DNA of 64,000 nt, taken from contig NZ_FNJU01000003.1 in the NCBI RefSeq assembly GCF_900104555.1, positions 62,001-126,000 of the forward strand, read 5' to 3'. Below, in pieces: positions 54,547 through 63,653 of this stretch; within the stretch, counting starts at the first letter, position 1, and each line of letters starts with the position of its first letter. The notes beneath the pieces were generated by a model, which did not search any database, was not told where the DNA came from, and was given only the letters and a program-made list of their open reading frames with translations. Made by a program: the position numbers and the translations under genes. The stretch comes from Litchfieldia salsa (GTDB lineage Bacteria; Bacillota; Bacilli; Bacillales; Bacillaceae_L).

Positions 54547-55263
54547 ATGATTTTACATACGAATATTACAGGTGAAGGAGAACCTTTAGTCTTAATCCAC
54601 TCGGGTGGGATGACTGGTTTGACCGAATATCAGGAACAAGCAGATTACTTTTCGGTTCAGAATTATAAAGTAATCAGACCTGATCTAAGAGGCCATGGAA
54701 AGTCTGTTGGGGAAATAGATCACTATTTTAGCCGTTGTATTGAGGATATAAACGACACTTTAGAATTTCTGAATGTTGAAGTATGTCATATTGCTGGAGT
54801 ATCAATAGGCGGTGTTGTAGCCTTGCTTTTTGCTAAAAAGTATCCGCATAAAGTAAAGTCGCTCAGTTTTTCTGGTATATTCCCTGTTAAGCCAGATAAC
54901 TGGACTGAATTAACTAGAGAAGAAGCTGAAGGCTATGAACAGTTGTTTAATGACGAAGAGGCAGTAGGCTACTTGAATGAAATTCATGGCGAAAGTGATT
55001 GGAAGACGTTGCTTCGTTCGTTTAATGATGATGATTTTTATCCGTTTGATGAGTTAGGTGATGTATCAAGTTTGAAAATTCCAACTCTATGTATTGTTGG
55101 CGATAAGGAAGAACTAGAAATTTCTGCTGTTACAACTTATAAAATGTTAAATCCTACATTTAATATCTCTGTTATTCCTTTTGCTGGACATTTGGTACAT
55201 AGGGAGCAACCAGATTTATACTCTAAAACTTTAGAGATCCTTCTTATGAAACACAGAGGCTAA
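54547..55263 (+). CDS. Alpha/beta hydrolase
   Basis: 238 aa. Oxyanion HSGGMTG near residue 18, nucleophile GVSIGG near 92 (Ser in the elbow), acid around GDKEELE near 190, and His in AGHLVHREQP near 218. A complete triad, soluble, short lid. Substrate unknown; esterase or C-C hydrolase possible. ATG has GGGGTGA upstream. Confidence 0.88.
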   Translation: MILHTNITGEGEPLVLIHSGGMTGLTEYQEQADYFSVQNYKVIRPDLRGHGKSVGEIDHYFSRCIEDINDTLEFLNVEVCHIAGVSIGGVVALLFAKKYPHKVKSLSFSGIFPVKPDNWTELTREEAEGYEQLFNDEEAVGYLNEIHGESDWKTLLRSFNDDDFYPFDELGDVSSLKIPTLCIVGDKEELEISAVTTYKMLNPTFNISVIPFAGHLVHREQPDLYSKTLEILLMKHRG

Positions 55264-55344
55264 TTTTGAAGAAATCAATCAAATCTTAATAAATCAAGTT
55301 AGAAAAAAATCTAAACAGATAATTGAGATCAGAGGTTATATATA

Positions 55345-55983
55345 ATGAAACAAAACTATGAATTTAATAATATGATTAAAACTGAAGAAGAATTGCAATC
55401 TATCATTGGTTTTCCGAGTGATTTAGTTAAGAACAAAGTGATTACATATCTTGATCATCATTGTTTAGATTTTATTTCTAAATCACCGTTTTTGGTACTA
55501 TCTACTTCAGATAAATATGGATTTTGTGATGTTTCTCCAAGAGGAGATCAGACTGGATTCGTTCAAGTGTTAAGTGACCGGCAACTAGTCATACCGGAAA
55601 GACCTGGAAATAAAAGGGTAGATTCTTTGCGTAATATACTATCTAATCCAAGAGTTGGTCTGCTCTTTTTTATACCGAGTATGGGTGAAACACTGAGAGT
55701 GAATGGAAAAGCTACTTTGGTCTCCGATGAGGAAATACTTGAAAAGATGGCGGTAAATAATAAAAAACCACTTTTAGGTATCCATGTTGAGGTTGAAGAA
55801 TGTTTTATTCATTGTGCAGAAGCCTTCAAACGTTCGGGATTATGGGATCCTCATACCTGGCCAGATCAAAACATGTTGCCATCTGCTGCGAAAATGATAT
55901 TTGACCACGCAAAACTCCCTAATACAAGTGTAGAATCTATTCAAGATAGGCTTGATGAAGGGTATTTAAAAAGACTTTATTAG
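55345..55983 (+). CDS. Pyridoxamine 5'-phosphate oxidase-like FMN protein (MSMEG_1061 type)
   Basis: 212 aa. The split-barrel flavin fold is suggested by FLVLSTSDKYGFCDVSPRGD near residue 50, LVIPERPGNKRVDSLRNILS near 82 and VGLLFFIPSMGETLRVNGKA. The C-terminal FKRSGLWDPHTWP is typical of the MSMEG_1061 group. Probably a flavin-dependent reductase or oxidase of small substrates. Confidence 0.85.
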   Translation: MKQNYEFNNMIKTEEELQSIIGFPSDLVKNKVITYLDHHCLDFISKSPFLVLSTSDKYGFCDVSPRGDQTGFVQVLSDRQLVIPERPGNKRVDSLRNILSNPRVGLLFFIPSMGETLRVNGKATLVSDEEILEKMAVNNKKPLLGIHVEVEECFIHCAEAFKRSGLWDPHTWPDQNMLPSAAKMIFDHAKLPNTSVESIQDRLDEGYLKRLY

Positions 55984-56038
55984 TTTTTTGCAGAGATGGC
56001 GTAATATTGGCCAGTTGTCATTATTTCCTTAACTAGTT

Positions 56039-56067
56039 GCGTATCTATAATAAGGGATACGCTTTTT
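56039..56067 (+). terminator. Terminator after the PPOX-like gene
   Basis: GCGTATC / GATACGC arms, nine- to ten-base loop, TTTTTC. Confidence 0.85.
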
Positions 56068-56157
56068 CTTATTCATTCTATAACTTCTAGAAATAAGAAA
56101 CTTTTGATGAGTATTTTCGTAAATAGTAAATAATTGAAAAATTGGAGGTGATTGTAG

Positions 56158-56436
56158 TTGGAGGCTAATACACAAACGTCTCGAAATATTGAAATCGTTC
56201 AAAAAAAAGACCTTACTATAAGAACAGTGTTAAATATATATGGAGTTTTCGCTGTTATTGTATTAATACTATCGATTTTTACTACCAATATATTTATCAA
56301 TGAAAATATGGTATTTGTTTATAATGAAAATTTAATGATGGGGAAGAAAAAGATAAAGGAATTCTTATCATTTATTTTCGGTTCTGCGATCGTGTTCTTT
56401 ACTTGTGTAAATTTATATTATCGAAAACTTAAATAA
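56158..56436 (+). CDS. Small two-helix membrane protein
   Basis: 92 aa, TTG with GGAGGTGA seven bases before. Cytosolic N-terminal 25 residues, then helices at about 27-47 (VLNIYGVFAVIVLILSIFT) and 72-88 (FIFGSAIVFFTCVNLYY). No motif. Likely real because of the strong ribosome site. Confidence 0.65.
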   Translation: MEANTQTSRNIEIVQKKDLTIRTVLNIYGVFAVIVLILSIFTTNIFINENMVFVYNENLMMGKKKIKEFLSFIFGSAIVFFTCVNLYYRKLK

Positions 56437-56547
56437 TCAATATTATCCTAGCATTCTTTATTAATAGGAAGAACCATTGAGGTGAATGGAAATTCATCAA
56501 TTTAATTGGTACTTTTTTAGTAAACACGAATAGGGGAACAGAATTAT

Positions 56548-57318
56548 ATGAATGAAGGCTTATTTATAAAGCTAGAGGAATTAATTGGATCCATATATGA
56601 GATAGAGAAACTCAATGAACAAGGATGCACCTCAGAAGTTCGCAGAATAATTACAGATCATCGTTCGTACTTACTTAAAAGTGCCTTTAAAGAAAGGTAT
56701 CGAAAATGGTTAAATACTGAGGCTCAAGTTTTAAAAAAGCTAAATACAGAAAAACTCATTTCAGTTCCTGAATACTTTGGATTTATTTTAGAAAAGAATA
56801 GCAGTCATTTAATCATGTCATTTGAAGGTGGATTAACATTAACGACAGCCTTAAATAGGGCACCTTCATCGACCGAAAGAAAAGCTTTAATTAAGAGTTT
56901 TGGAGAATTTCTTCATCAATTTCATGAAAAGAAGCCTCTTGAAATCCTTAGAAACAGTAGTGATTGGTTAGAAGAACAGCTTATTAAAGCCCAATTCTAT
57001 GTTGAGAACGGACAGACGGAGGGAAGTTTAAAACTATTAAATCATCTAAAGACTAACAAACCACTATCAGTAATACCGACAATGATACATGGTGATTGCA
57101 CAACTGATAATGTGTTTGTCATCGATGGAGCCGTCAAACTATTTATTGATGTTGCTGGAATGACAGTTGGAGATCCTAGATACGATGAATCATTAGCCAT
57201 TAGAGAATTTATTAATAACCCAGAAGATTTGGCTGCTTTTTATGACGGGTACAAACGGTATAGAGTAACAGAGGAAGAATTTAAATATTTCGATCAAGGA
57301 CTTTATGAATTTTTCTAG
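56548..57318 (+). CDS. Aminoglycoside phosphotransferase-like kinase
   Basis: 256 aa of the APH/choline kinase fold. Brenner motif HGDCTTDNVFV near residue 183 with catalytic Asp, and IDVAGMTVGDPRYDE near 205 with the metal-binding Asp. GLTLTTALNRAP near 100 links the lobes. It may phosphorylate a sugar, amine or antibiotic; resistance is not shown. ATG at 56548, weak site GGGGAAC. Confidence 0.85.
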   Translation: MNEGLFIKLEELIGSIYEIEKLNEQGCTSEVRRIITDHRSYLLKSAFKERYRKWLNTEAQVLKKLNTEKLISVPEYFGFILEKNSSHLIMSFEGGLTLTTALNRAPSSTERKALIKSFGEFLHQFHEKKPLEILRNSSDWLEEQLIKAQFYVENGQTEGSLKLLNHLKTNKPLSVIPTMIHGDCTTDNVFVIDGAVKLFIDVAGMTVGDPRYDESLAIREFINNPEDLAAFYDGYKRYRVTEEEFKYFDQGLYEFF

Positions 57319-57435
57319 TTTAATAGGCTAAAGTCTTAATATTTAAAGGATCTAACTGCAAAGCTACTCATAACTTTAAAGAAGAAAATCCTATAAAGGA
57401 TGGTTTTTAAGATTAGTAAAAGGGAGGGAACAAGT

Positions 57436-57621
57436 TTGTTTTATGATAGCTTTAGTGCTACGTTTCTTGCCCTTGTATTTTGGTGGGCAATTCTACTGGC
57501 TTTTAAACGATATCCTAGTCGATATCCTAATAATAATACATGGAAAAAAGACATTTTCATCACATTTATCCAAAGTATTGTTAGTCTTATTGTATTTGCT
57601 ATTATCAATTATTATTATTAA
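57436..57621 (+). CDS. Small two-helix membrane protein
   Basis: 61 aa from TTG at 57436 after GGGAGGGAA. Helices at about 5-22 (FSATFLALVFWWAILLAF) and 43-60 (FIQSIVSLIVFAIINYYY), joined by the basic loop KRYPSRYPNNNTWKKD. A second frame over the same DNA is also open but lacks a start site. Unknown role. Confidence 0.6.
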   Translation: MFYDSFSATFLALVFWWAILLAFKRYPSRYPNNNTWKKDIFITFIQSIVSLIVFAIINYYY

Positions 57622-57705
57622 CCAATAAATTGATGATGAGTTTGGTAATAAAATAAAAATGGAATTATGAAGATACATATACTATGTTGGTCGATGGGGT
57701 GTACC

Positions 57706-58254
57706 ATGATTTATAATCATTCAGAGAAAACAATCAAAACGGACCGGTTAATTCTGCGTTTATTTAGAGAATCTGATGCAAAAAAAATTAGTATTTTGTG
57801 TAACAATTATCATTTATATAAGAACACCTTGTATCTTCCCTATCCCTATTCAATTGATGACGCTTTAGGATGGATAAAGAATCATCTTAGCAATTATAAT
57901 GATGATAGAATGTATGAGTTTGCTGTTACAGATAAAGAAACTGGAGAATTATATGGAGCAATAGGGTTATCCCACAATAAAAATGCTCATAATGGTGAAA
58001 TTGGTTATTGGATTGGCGAAGAATATTGGGGTAATGGTTATGCAACAGAGGCTGCTAAAGGGATGGTTGAATTCGCCTTTACAAAAAAGAAATTTCACAA
58101 AGTATATGCCCGTTACTTTACAACAAATACCGCTTCTGGAAGAGTTTTAGAGAAAATAGGGATGAAACAAGAAGGAATTCTTAGAGAACATGTTATGAAG
58201 GATAAGAAATATATAGATCTTGTTTATTATGGGATAATCAATCATGAAGTCTAA
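57706..58254 (+). CDS. RimJ/RimL-type GNAT N-acetyltransferase
   Basis: 182 aa from ATG at 57706, preceded by GGGGTG. KTDRLILRLFRESDAKKI near the start, acetyl-CoA loop WIGEEYWGNGYATEAAKGMV near 100 and C-terminal YFTTNTASGRVLEKIGMKQE near 142 mark the ribosomal-protein acetyltransferase-like group, which also modifies other substrates. Confidence 0.88.
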   Translation: MIYNHSEKTIKTDRLILRLFRESDAKKISILCNNYHLYKNTLYLPYPYSIDDALGWIKNHLSNYNDDRMYEFAVTDKETGELYGAIGLSHNKNAHNGEIGYWIGEEYWGNGYATEAAKGMVEFAFTKKKFHKVYARYFTTNTASGRVLEKIGMKQEGILREHVMKDKKYIDLVYYGIINHEV

Positions 58255-58278
58255 CTATTGATTCAAGGAGGATAGTCT

Positions 58279-58650
58279 ATGAAAATAAAGAATCTTGTTA
58301 TCTTATCATCAATTTTGTTAAATGTTATATTAAGTTTCCTACTATATAATGAAGCAACTAGAGTAGATCCAGGACCGGTTGATATTGGAGTAGCATTTAA
58401 AGATGCAGTTAGATATGAGGAGTATTCACTTGCAAAAACGCTTATGGCTGAAGCTAGAGTTGAACATATATCTGAAGAAATATTAAAGGAAGTAAATGAA
58501 ATAATGAGTGCTAGTACCAGTTTCAGAACTTACGAATTACTAGAATTTGATAATGGTGAAATGGTATTACTAAATTTAACTCCAGATAATAAATATCACA
58601 TACAAGATGTGATGATTATTCCGGATGACCAAAAGAGGATCTTCAAATAG
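58279..58650 (+). CDS. Membrane-anchored small extracytoplasmic protein
   Basis: 123 aa, ATG after AAGGAGGA. A signal-anchor at 5-24 (NLVILSSILLNVILSFLLY) and a charged outer domain (EYSLAKTLMAEARVEHISEE; ends DDQKRIFK). No Cys lipobox. Unknown function. Confidence 0.68.
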   Translation: MKIKNLVILSSILLNVILSFLLYNEATRVDPGPVDIGVAFKDAVRYEEYSLAKTLMAEARVEHISEEILKEVNEIMSASTSFRTYELLEFDNGEMVLLNLTPDNKYHIQDVMIIPDDQKRIFK

Positions 58651-58744
58651 CCACCATATTTATGGAACTCCTTTAAACCTTTCTTTTAAGATGAAATTAG
58701 TTTGAAAAAATGAAAATGATATAAAACTGAGAGGCTACTAAATA

Positions 58745-59635
58745 ATGACAGATATACAAAAAGGTTATTTGTTTAATTTTTTATCCGTATTAATGATGGG
58801 GGTTGGTCCTCTATTATCAAAGTTTGGACTTCTTGATATTTCACCATCTAAAGCAGCGATTATAAATGCAATTACGATAATAATCGCAAGTTATCTATGG
58901 GGAAAACTTACTAAACATTCAGTTCGTTTTTATTATGAGAAGGAGATGCTTTGGTTAGCTTTATTTAACACTTTAGGAGTCATTTTTTTGTTTATTAGTA
59001 TGGATTTACTTTCACCCGTTCAGGTTGGATTCTTAGGGAGATTTTATACCGTTTTTGCCGTAGTTCTTTCTTTTTTTATATTAGGTGAGAGAATGACGAG
59101 AAGAGAAATTATATTTATAATGCTTGCTATTTCTGGCGCATTTTTGTTTGTCAACAAGGGAGGAGACTTTAAAGTTGCTTTATTAGGAAGTGTTTTTGCA
59201 ATTTTGTATACGTTCTTCTTTGCACTTACTAACGTTTTTATTAAAAAAACACTTTCCAAAGATAAAAACTCTAATTCTATTTTATTTACAAACAACTGCA
59301 TTACGCTAGTAATTGTTGTCATATATGCATTGTTAATTGGTGATTTGTTTGATGGGGCATATACATTTCAAGGAGTATCGTTTATAGCATCATCAGCTCT
59401 TATAACAGGTTTTGTAGGAACAATTTTCTTATACGAAGCGTTAAAGTATCTCCGTTTTTCAATCGCGAATGTTACTAGAGCATTTAGTCCTGTTTTGCTT
59501 GCTATCATCTCATTTCCGTTTTTTCCTGTACCCTTAACACTTACGAATATTATTGGGGCTATTCTTTTACTGGTGTCAATTTTATTACTTTCTATAGGTG
59601 ATCATAAAAAACAGAAAGTAGAAGACCAAAACTGA
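58745..59635 (+). CDS. EamA-family (DMT) transporter
   Basis: 296 aa with about ten helices in two EamA halves. GPLLSKFGLLDISPSKAAII near residue 21 and FILGERMTRREIIFIMLAIS near 107; second half begins FAILYTFFFALTNVFIKKTL. These export metabolites such as amino acids; cargo unknown. Confidence 0.88.
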   Translation: MTDIQKGYLFNFLSVLMMGVGPLLSKFGLLDISPSKAAIINAITIIIASYLWGKLTKHSVRFYYEKEMLWLALFNTLGVIFLFISMDLLSPVQVGFLGRFYTVFAVVLSFFILGERMTRREIIFIMLAISGAFLFVNKGGDFKVALLGSVFAILYTFFFALTNVFIKKTLSKDKNSNSILFTNNCITLVIVVIYALLIGDLFDGAYTFQGVSFIASSALITGFVGTIFLYEALKYLRFSIANVTRAFSPVLLAIISFPFFPVPLTLTNIIGAILLLVSILLLSIGDHKKQKVEDQN

Positions 59636-60010
59636 TAATTTTCCCTAACTCTCTAACAGATATGTACCAAACAAATGCAAAGGGTTTAACTTTTGCGTTA
59701 ATAATATAATTTCAAAATACTGGGAAAATATTGTTTGTTTAAACAAAAACAAGTAAGATTAGATTTGAGATGTAGTTGGAAGGGGAATTAAAATTTGCTA
59801 TGTGGAAAACTCTTTAATGATTTGGATAAAAATGAATAGAAAACACTTCTATAATTATCCTATAGGTGTAGTATGTCTATTTATTTAAATGATGACCATT
59901 AAGGGATGTATGGTGTGGAATGTTAGTTATCCATCAACTTCGTAGATACCATTGTGGTGAAATACTTACTTCTTTTTTTCCATATCGTAGTGTCCCTGAT
60001 AGGGGGAAAT
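59636..60010. other. Intergenic region before the SDR gene
   Basis: 375 bp. TTGTTTGTTTAAACAAAAAC near 59730-59750 holds the palindrome TGTTTAAACA, a possible regulator site. No terminator for the EamA gene is convincing and no ORF is supported. The frame that extends the SDR upstream to 59954 has no ribosome site. Confidence 0.35.
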
Positions 60011-60769
60011 ATGATGATTTATAATAAAAATAAAATTGCACTTATTACAGGAGCGAGTAGTCAAAGAGACATCGGTGCTGCAATTTGTCGAAACTTAGCT
60101 TCACGAGGAATACATATTTTCTTTACTCATTGGAACTCTGATCCTTTTTGGATAGAAGAATTTCAAAAAGAGATTATGGATATGGGTGTCCTTTGCGAAA
60201 ACTTAAAAATTGATTTATCAAATGCTAATGCGGCATTTATTATACTTGATTCAATAGAAAACAAGATGGGTTTTCCATCAATCTTAGTAAACAATGCAGC
60301 CCATTCAAAGAGTGATGGGTATTTAGAGTTAGATGCTCAAATAATGGATGAACATTATGCAGTTAATATGCGATCTACCTTTTTGCTAAGTGTGGAATTC
60401 GCTCGTCGTTTTAAAAAACAAGGTTTAGATACTGGTAGAATCATAAATATGACATCGGGACAAGATTTAGGTCCAATGCCCGGAGAATTAGCTTATGTAG
60501 CTACCAAAGGTGCTATTTCAGCCTTTACGAGATCATTATCACAAGAACTAGCTCCATTAGGCATCACAGTTAATGCTGTAAATCCAGGACCAACAGATTC
60601 GACTTGGATGACGGATGAAATAAGAGAGTACCTTCTTCCTAAATTCCCGATGGGCCGTATTGGATCGCCAGAAGATGTCGCGCGTACGATTGCTTTCATT
60701 GCTAGTGATGATGCTAAATGGATAACAGGTCAGATTATAAATTCAGAAGGTGGATTTATTCGTAATTAG
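60011..60769 (+). CDS. Short-chain dehydrogenase/reductase
   Basis: 252 aa. Nucleotide motif TGASSQRDIGAAICRNLASR near residue 13, NNAAH near 95, catalytic Ser (NMTSGQ) and Tyr-x-x-x-Lys in AYVATKGAISAFTRSLSQEL near 165, NAVNPGPTDSTWM near 190. FabG/3-oxoacyl-reductase-like. Start at 60011 or 60014 (two ATGs); AGGGGG lies just upstream. Confidence 0.9.
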   Translation: MMIYNKNKIALITGASSQRDIGAAICRNLASRGIHIFFTHWNSDPFWIEEFQKEIMDMGVLCENLKIDLSNANAAFIILDSIENKMGFPSILVNNAAHSKSDGYLELDAQIMDEHYAVNMRSTFLLSVEFARRFKKQGLDTGRIINMTSGQDLGPMPGELAYVATKGAISAFTRSLSQELAPLGITVNAVNPGPTDSTWMTDEIREYLLPKFPMGRIGSPEDVARTIAFIASDDAKWITGQIINSEGGFIRN

Positions 60770-60801
60770 AATAAGGTAAGTATATAGAAGGAGGTAGAAA
60801 A

Positions 60802-61137
60802 ATGTATTTTGAGACTCTTCCTAGTTGGTTTTGGGTAATCTATTACTTATTCTTATTGACAACATTAGGAAGCGCTATATTTTGTATTGTCAAAAAGACA
60901 ATGAGAAGCTTGTCCTTTTTATCCATTGTATTTAGTATAACTGTTCCAATCGTTAGTATGTTAAATAGTATAGAAAGAGCTAATGAGGCTAATGAATTTG
61001 AACATTTAATCAGTCAATTACAATTAGGTGCCGTTTGGTCTATTTTTACGATTGCTGGTTACTTATATTTAGTAGTTTGGTGGATTTTATTCTTCTTTAA
61101 AAGAAGGTCTAAGAATCGAGTTATAATATTAAATTAA
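60802..61137 (+). CDS. Three-helix membrane protein, unknown
   Basis: 111 aa, ATG after GAAGGAGGT. Hydrophobic segments at 8-28 (WVIYYLFLLTTLGSAIFCIV), 34-55 and 78-102 (WSIFTIAGYLYLVVWWILFF). A conserved-looking LNSIERANEANEFEHLI loop lies outside. It follows the SDR by 32 bases and may be co-transcribed. Confidence 0.7.
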   Translation: MYFETLPSWFWVIYYLFLLTTLGSAIFCIVKKTMRSLSFLSIVFSITVPIVSMLNSIERANEANEFEHLISQLQLGAVWSIFTIAGYLYLVVWWILFFFKRRSKNRVIILN

Positions 61138-61147
61138 AAAAAGAGTG

Positions 61148-61180
61148 CAAAGACCTCCATCTAATCTGGGGGTCTTTTGT
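61148..61180 (+). terminator. Terminator after the membrane protein gene
   Basis: AAAGACCTCC / GGGGGTCTTT arms (one G-U), eight-base loop, short T run TTTTG. Confidence 0.75.
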
Positions 61181-61294
61181 TTGTTAGAATTTATCAAGCT
61201 TTCAGAACAAATTTATTGAATTAGAAAAAAAGGGTAACATTGCCAATTTTTTCATGCTATATTATAAGTATTCTTTTATAAGAGGTGAGTTTAG

Positions 61295-62005
61295 TTGAGT
61301 AAAGTTGAGCAGAGTACAAAATTAGATTTAGAACGAATTGTATTTATCGGAAGAACCTTTGAAGAGTATTTAGATATGTTCTCGCTATCAAAGGAAGAAT
61401 TAGAGGGAAAGAAAATACTTGATTGTCCTGCGGGAGCTTGTTCATTTACTGCTGTTGGTAACAAGTCCGGTTTAGATGTAACAGCTTGCGATATTGCGTA
61501 TGATCATGCAGGTGAGGCTCTAAAAAATAAAGGTCTCCAGGATATTGAACACGCGATGAAGCATATGCGGAAAGCCCAAAATAATTACAAATGGGATTAT
61601 TTCAGAGATATAGAAGGTCTTAGAAGAAATCGGTTAAGTGCCTTAGAAGAATGTACCACCGATATGGAAAAAGCCAGAGGAAGATATATTCCGGTTACGT
61701 TACCTTCATTACCGTTTCAAAATGAAGAATTTGAAATTCTTCTCTCTGCCCATTTTCTATTTATGTATGCGGATAGGTTAGATTATCAATTTCACATAGA
61801 TACACTGAATGAGTTATTGAGGGTTACTAAGGAAGAAGTTCGAATTTTCCCCTTAGTTGACTTAGAGGGAAAAAGATATGAACATTTAGATCAGATAAAA
61901 AGTTATCTAACAGATAGTGGCTTTATCATTGAAGAAGTGAAGGTTCCATATGAATTTCAGACAAATGCTAATTCGATGTTAAAAATAAAAAAGGATAAAA
62001 TATAA
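61295..62005 (+). CDS. SAM-dependent methyltransferase-like protein
   Basis: 236 aa, TTG after AGAGGTGA. Motif I ILDCPAGACSFTAVG near residue 40, ACDIAYDHAG near 65; the second half has LLSAHFLFMYADRLDYQFH near 148 and LRVTKEEVRIFPLVDLEGKR. The Pro-Ala at DCPAGA (instead of DxGxG) is usual in one SAM-binding subgroup. Substrate unknown. Confidence 0.8.
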   Translation: MSKVEQSTKLDLERIVFIGRTFEEYLDMFSLSKEELEGKKILDCPAGACSFTAVGNKSGLDVTACDIAYDHAGEALKNKGLQDIEHAMKHMRKAQNNYKWDYFRDIEGLRRNRLSALEECTTDMEKARGRYIPVTLPSLPFQNEEFEILLSAHFLFMYADRLDYQFHIDTLNELLRVTKEEVRIFPLVDLEGKRYEHLDQIKSYLTDSGFIIEEVKVPYEFQTNANSMLKIKKDKI

Positions 62006-62118
62006 TTGAGGTGCAGCTACTGATCATAGCAGGATTAGTAGCTGTTTTGTTGAAGTAAAGGGTCAGAAAAGTGGAAAAAAGTATATAAGAAAATGTTAGA
62101 ATCTGATTGGAGGGAAAT

Positions 62119-62493
62119 ATGAAGTACTTTGAAGAAGCTAAAAAAATTTGGATAAACCACGTTCCAAAGAGCGGGCAAGCAGATGCCATAGAAGGTGAAT
62201 TGTTAAGAGCGATTGAAAAACTTCGATATGAAGCTCAAAATAATGGAAATGGTAATTGGGATGAAGGATTTGAACGGTTTTGCATGTTCCTTAGGGACAC
62301 GTTAAACGATATAAAAGTCTTTGATAATCAGGTTTTAGATGAAATTAGAACAGATATTGATACGTTGCTTAATTATGAAGTACCGTATCTTGCAGATGAT
62401 TTGTATGACAGAATTACTGATCATGTCGTTGAATGGAGTTTTGTTTATAAAGGTCCAATTAAAAGGGAGAAGGATCCAAGTCAATATAGATAA
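62119..62493 (+). CDS. Hypothetical helical protein
   Basis: 124 aa from ATG at 62119 with GGAGGG upstream. Helical; KYFEEAKKIWINHVPKSGQA near the start and NWDEGFERFCMFLRDTLNDI near 57. Size and FERF helix recall the protein at 48470. Polymorphic-toxin immunity proteins can look like this, but no toxin gene is nearby, so I leave it unknown. Confidence 0.7.
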   Translation: MKYFEEAKKIWINHVPKSGQADAIEGELLRAIEKLRYEAQNNGNGNWDEGFERFCMFLRDTLNDIKVFDNQVLDEIRTDIDTLLNYEVPYLADDLYDRITDHVVEWSFVYKGPIKREKDPSQYR

Positions 62494-62511
62494 TTTCATT
62501 TAAACAACAAG

Positions 62512-62545
62512 GTGCTTTAATCCCAGAAGGATTAAAGCACTTTTT
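62512..62545 (+). terminator. Terminator after the hypothetical gene
   Basis: GTGCTTTAATCC / GGATTAAAGCAC perfect 12-bp arms, five-base loop, five T. Confidence 0.93.
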
Positions 62546-62614
62546 AGTAGAAGTTATTGTTAAGTAAAGAATAAAGAAATGACGGTTAACTTACTAAATA
62601 TAAGGCGGTATTAT

Positions 62615-63046
62615 ATGAAGGATAAAGTTATCTTAGTTATATTTTTAAGTTTGATTGTAGTAATGTTTGGGATTAGGTGGGTTCACTTATCTAATCTATC
62701 AGAATCAAGTACTATTGCTATGAATTATTTAAAGGATGAAGATTTATTTATTCTATACCATGAAGGGGAGTTTGGACCATACTCTTTAACAAAAAACGAC
62801 ATAAACGAAAAACCATATAGTGACTACTTATCAGTGCAAAATTTCGATGCAGAGTTCTATGCGGATAAACAACTTCATCATGAATTTTTCTATGTAAACC
62901 AACATCTTTTAAGTGAGATATATGGGTTAGGTAGTATATTTGTCACAGTAATTATTAGTAATGAAGAAGTTGTAGGGGCATTCTCTGTGAAAAATGGTAT
63001 GACATACTCTTTGCTTGGAGAAGAGGAAAAGAAGATTGCGAAGTAA
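62615..63046 (+). CDS. Membrane-anchored protein of unknown function
   Basis: 143 aa from ATG at 62615 (AAGGCGG upstream). Signal-anchor at 3-22 (VILVIFLSLIVVMFGIRWVH), then an extracytoplasmic domain with EGEFGPYSLTKNDINEKPY and LGSIFVTVIISNEEVVGAFS. No lipobox. Unknown. Confidence 0.7.
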   Translation: MKDKVILVIFLSLIVVMFGIRWVHLSNLSESSTIAMNYLKDEDLFILYHEGEFGPYSLTKNDINEKPYSDYLSVQNFDAEFYADKQLHHEFFYVNQHLLSEIYGLGSIFVTVIISNEEVVGAFSVKNGMTYSLLGEEEKKIAK

Positions 63047-63092
63047 CTATTGTCAAACATTAAAACATTAAGGAACATTAGGAGGAACGTCA

Positions 63093-63578
63093 GTGAGGAA
63101 GATTACATTATCTAATGGAACAACAGTAGAAGTTGAATGTTTAAGCTGTGCTTTGACAGGTGGACTTATTGAACCTGAAGGTGGTGTAGTGGTCGAAACT
63201 GAATATTTTCATGCACATCAAGATGTTGCATATCCAATAAGAGGCTTAATCATATTAGCTTCAAAACGTCATATCAAATGCTTTGATGAACTAACTGAAG
63301 AAGAAAGAATGGACTATATCAACCTTCTTTCAAAAATTAGAAAGGTTCAAAGAGAGATTCTAGATATAGAATACGTTTATTATTTTTACAATGAAGATAC
63401 AACACATCATTTTCATACTTGGATGGTTCCACGCTATGAATGGATGTACGAGTTCGGACGTTCGATAGAATCTGTTAGACCTGTACTTCTTCATGCAAGA
63501 AACAATATGAATAGTGAAGAAAATAAAAAGGAAGTAATGAGTGCAATTAAAGCCTTAACTAATGAATTAAAATGTTAG
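63093..63578 (+). CDS. HIT-like nucleotide hydrolase family protein
   Basis: 161 aa, GTG after AGGAGGAAC. The N-terminal half has an unusual start (LSNGTTVEVECLSCALTGGL); the histidine triad-like HHFHTWMVPRYEWM near residue 112 marks the HIT/GalT-like superfamily, which acts on nucleotide conjugates such as Ap4A. The order His-x-His with Trp in place of the third position suggests a divergent subgroup. Contrast the truncated HIT remnant at 53297. Confidence 0.78.
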   Translation: MRKITLSNGTTVEVECLSCALTGGLIEPEGGVVVETEYFHAHQDVAYPIRGLIILASKRHIKCFDELTEEERMDYINLLSKIRKVQREILDIEYVYYFYNEDTTHHFHTWMVPRYEWMYEFGRSIESVRPVLLHARNNMNSEENKKEVMSAIKALTNELKC

Positions 63579-63653
63579 CTTATTCAAAAAAAATAGTATT
63601 TGTAGAAGAAGAGTAACTAATAAAAATTTTAACTTTAGAAGGAGGAACTTATA

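Noticed and set aside
48470-62493. Homology of the small proteins at 48470 and 62119
   Set aside because: Shared size and a short FERF/FERY helix only; not enough to claim one family by eye.
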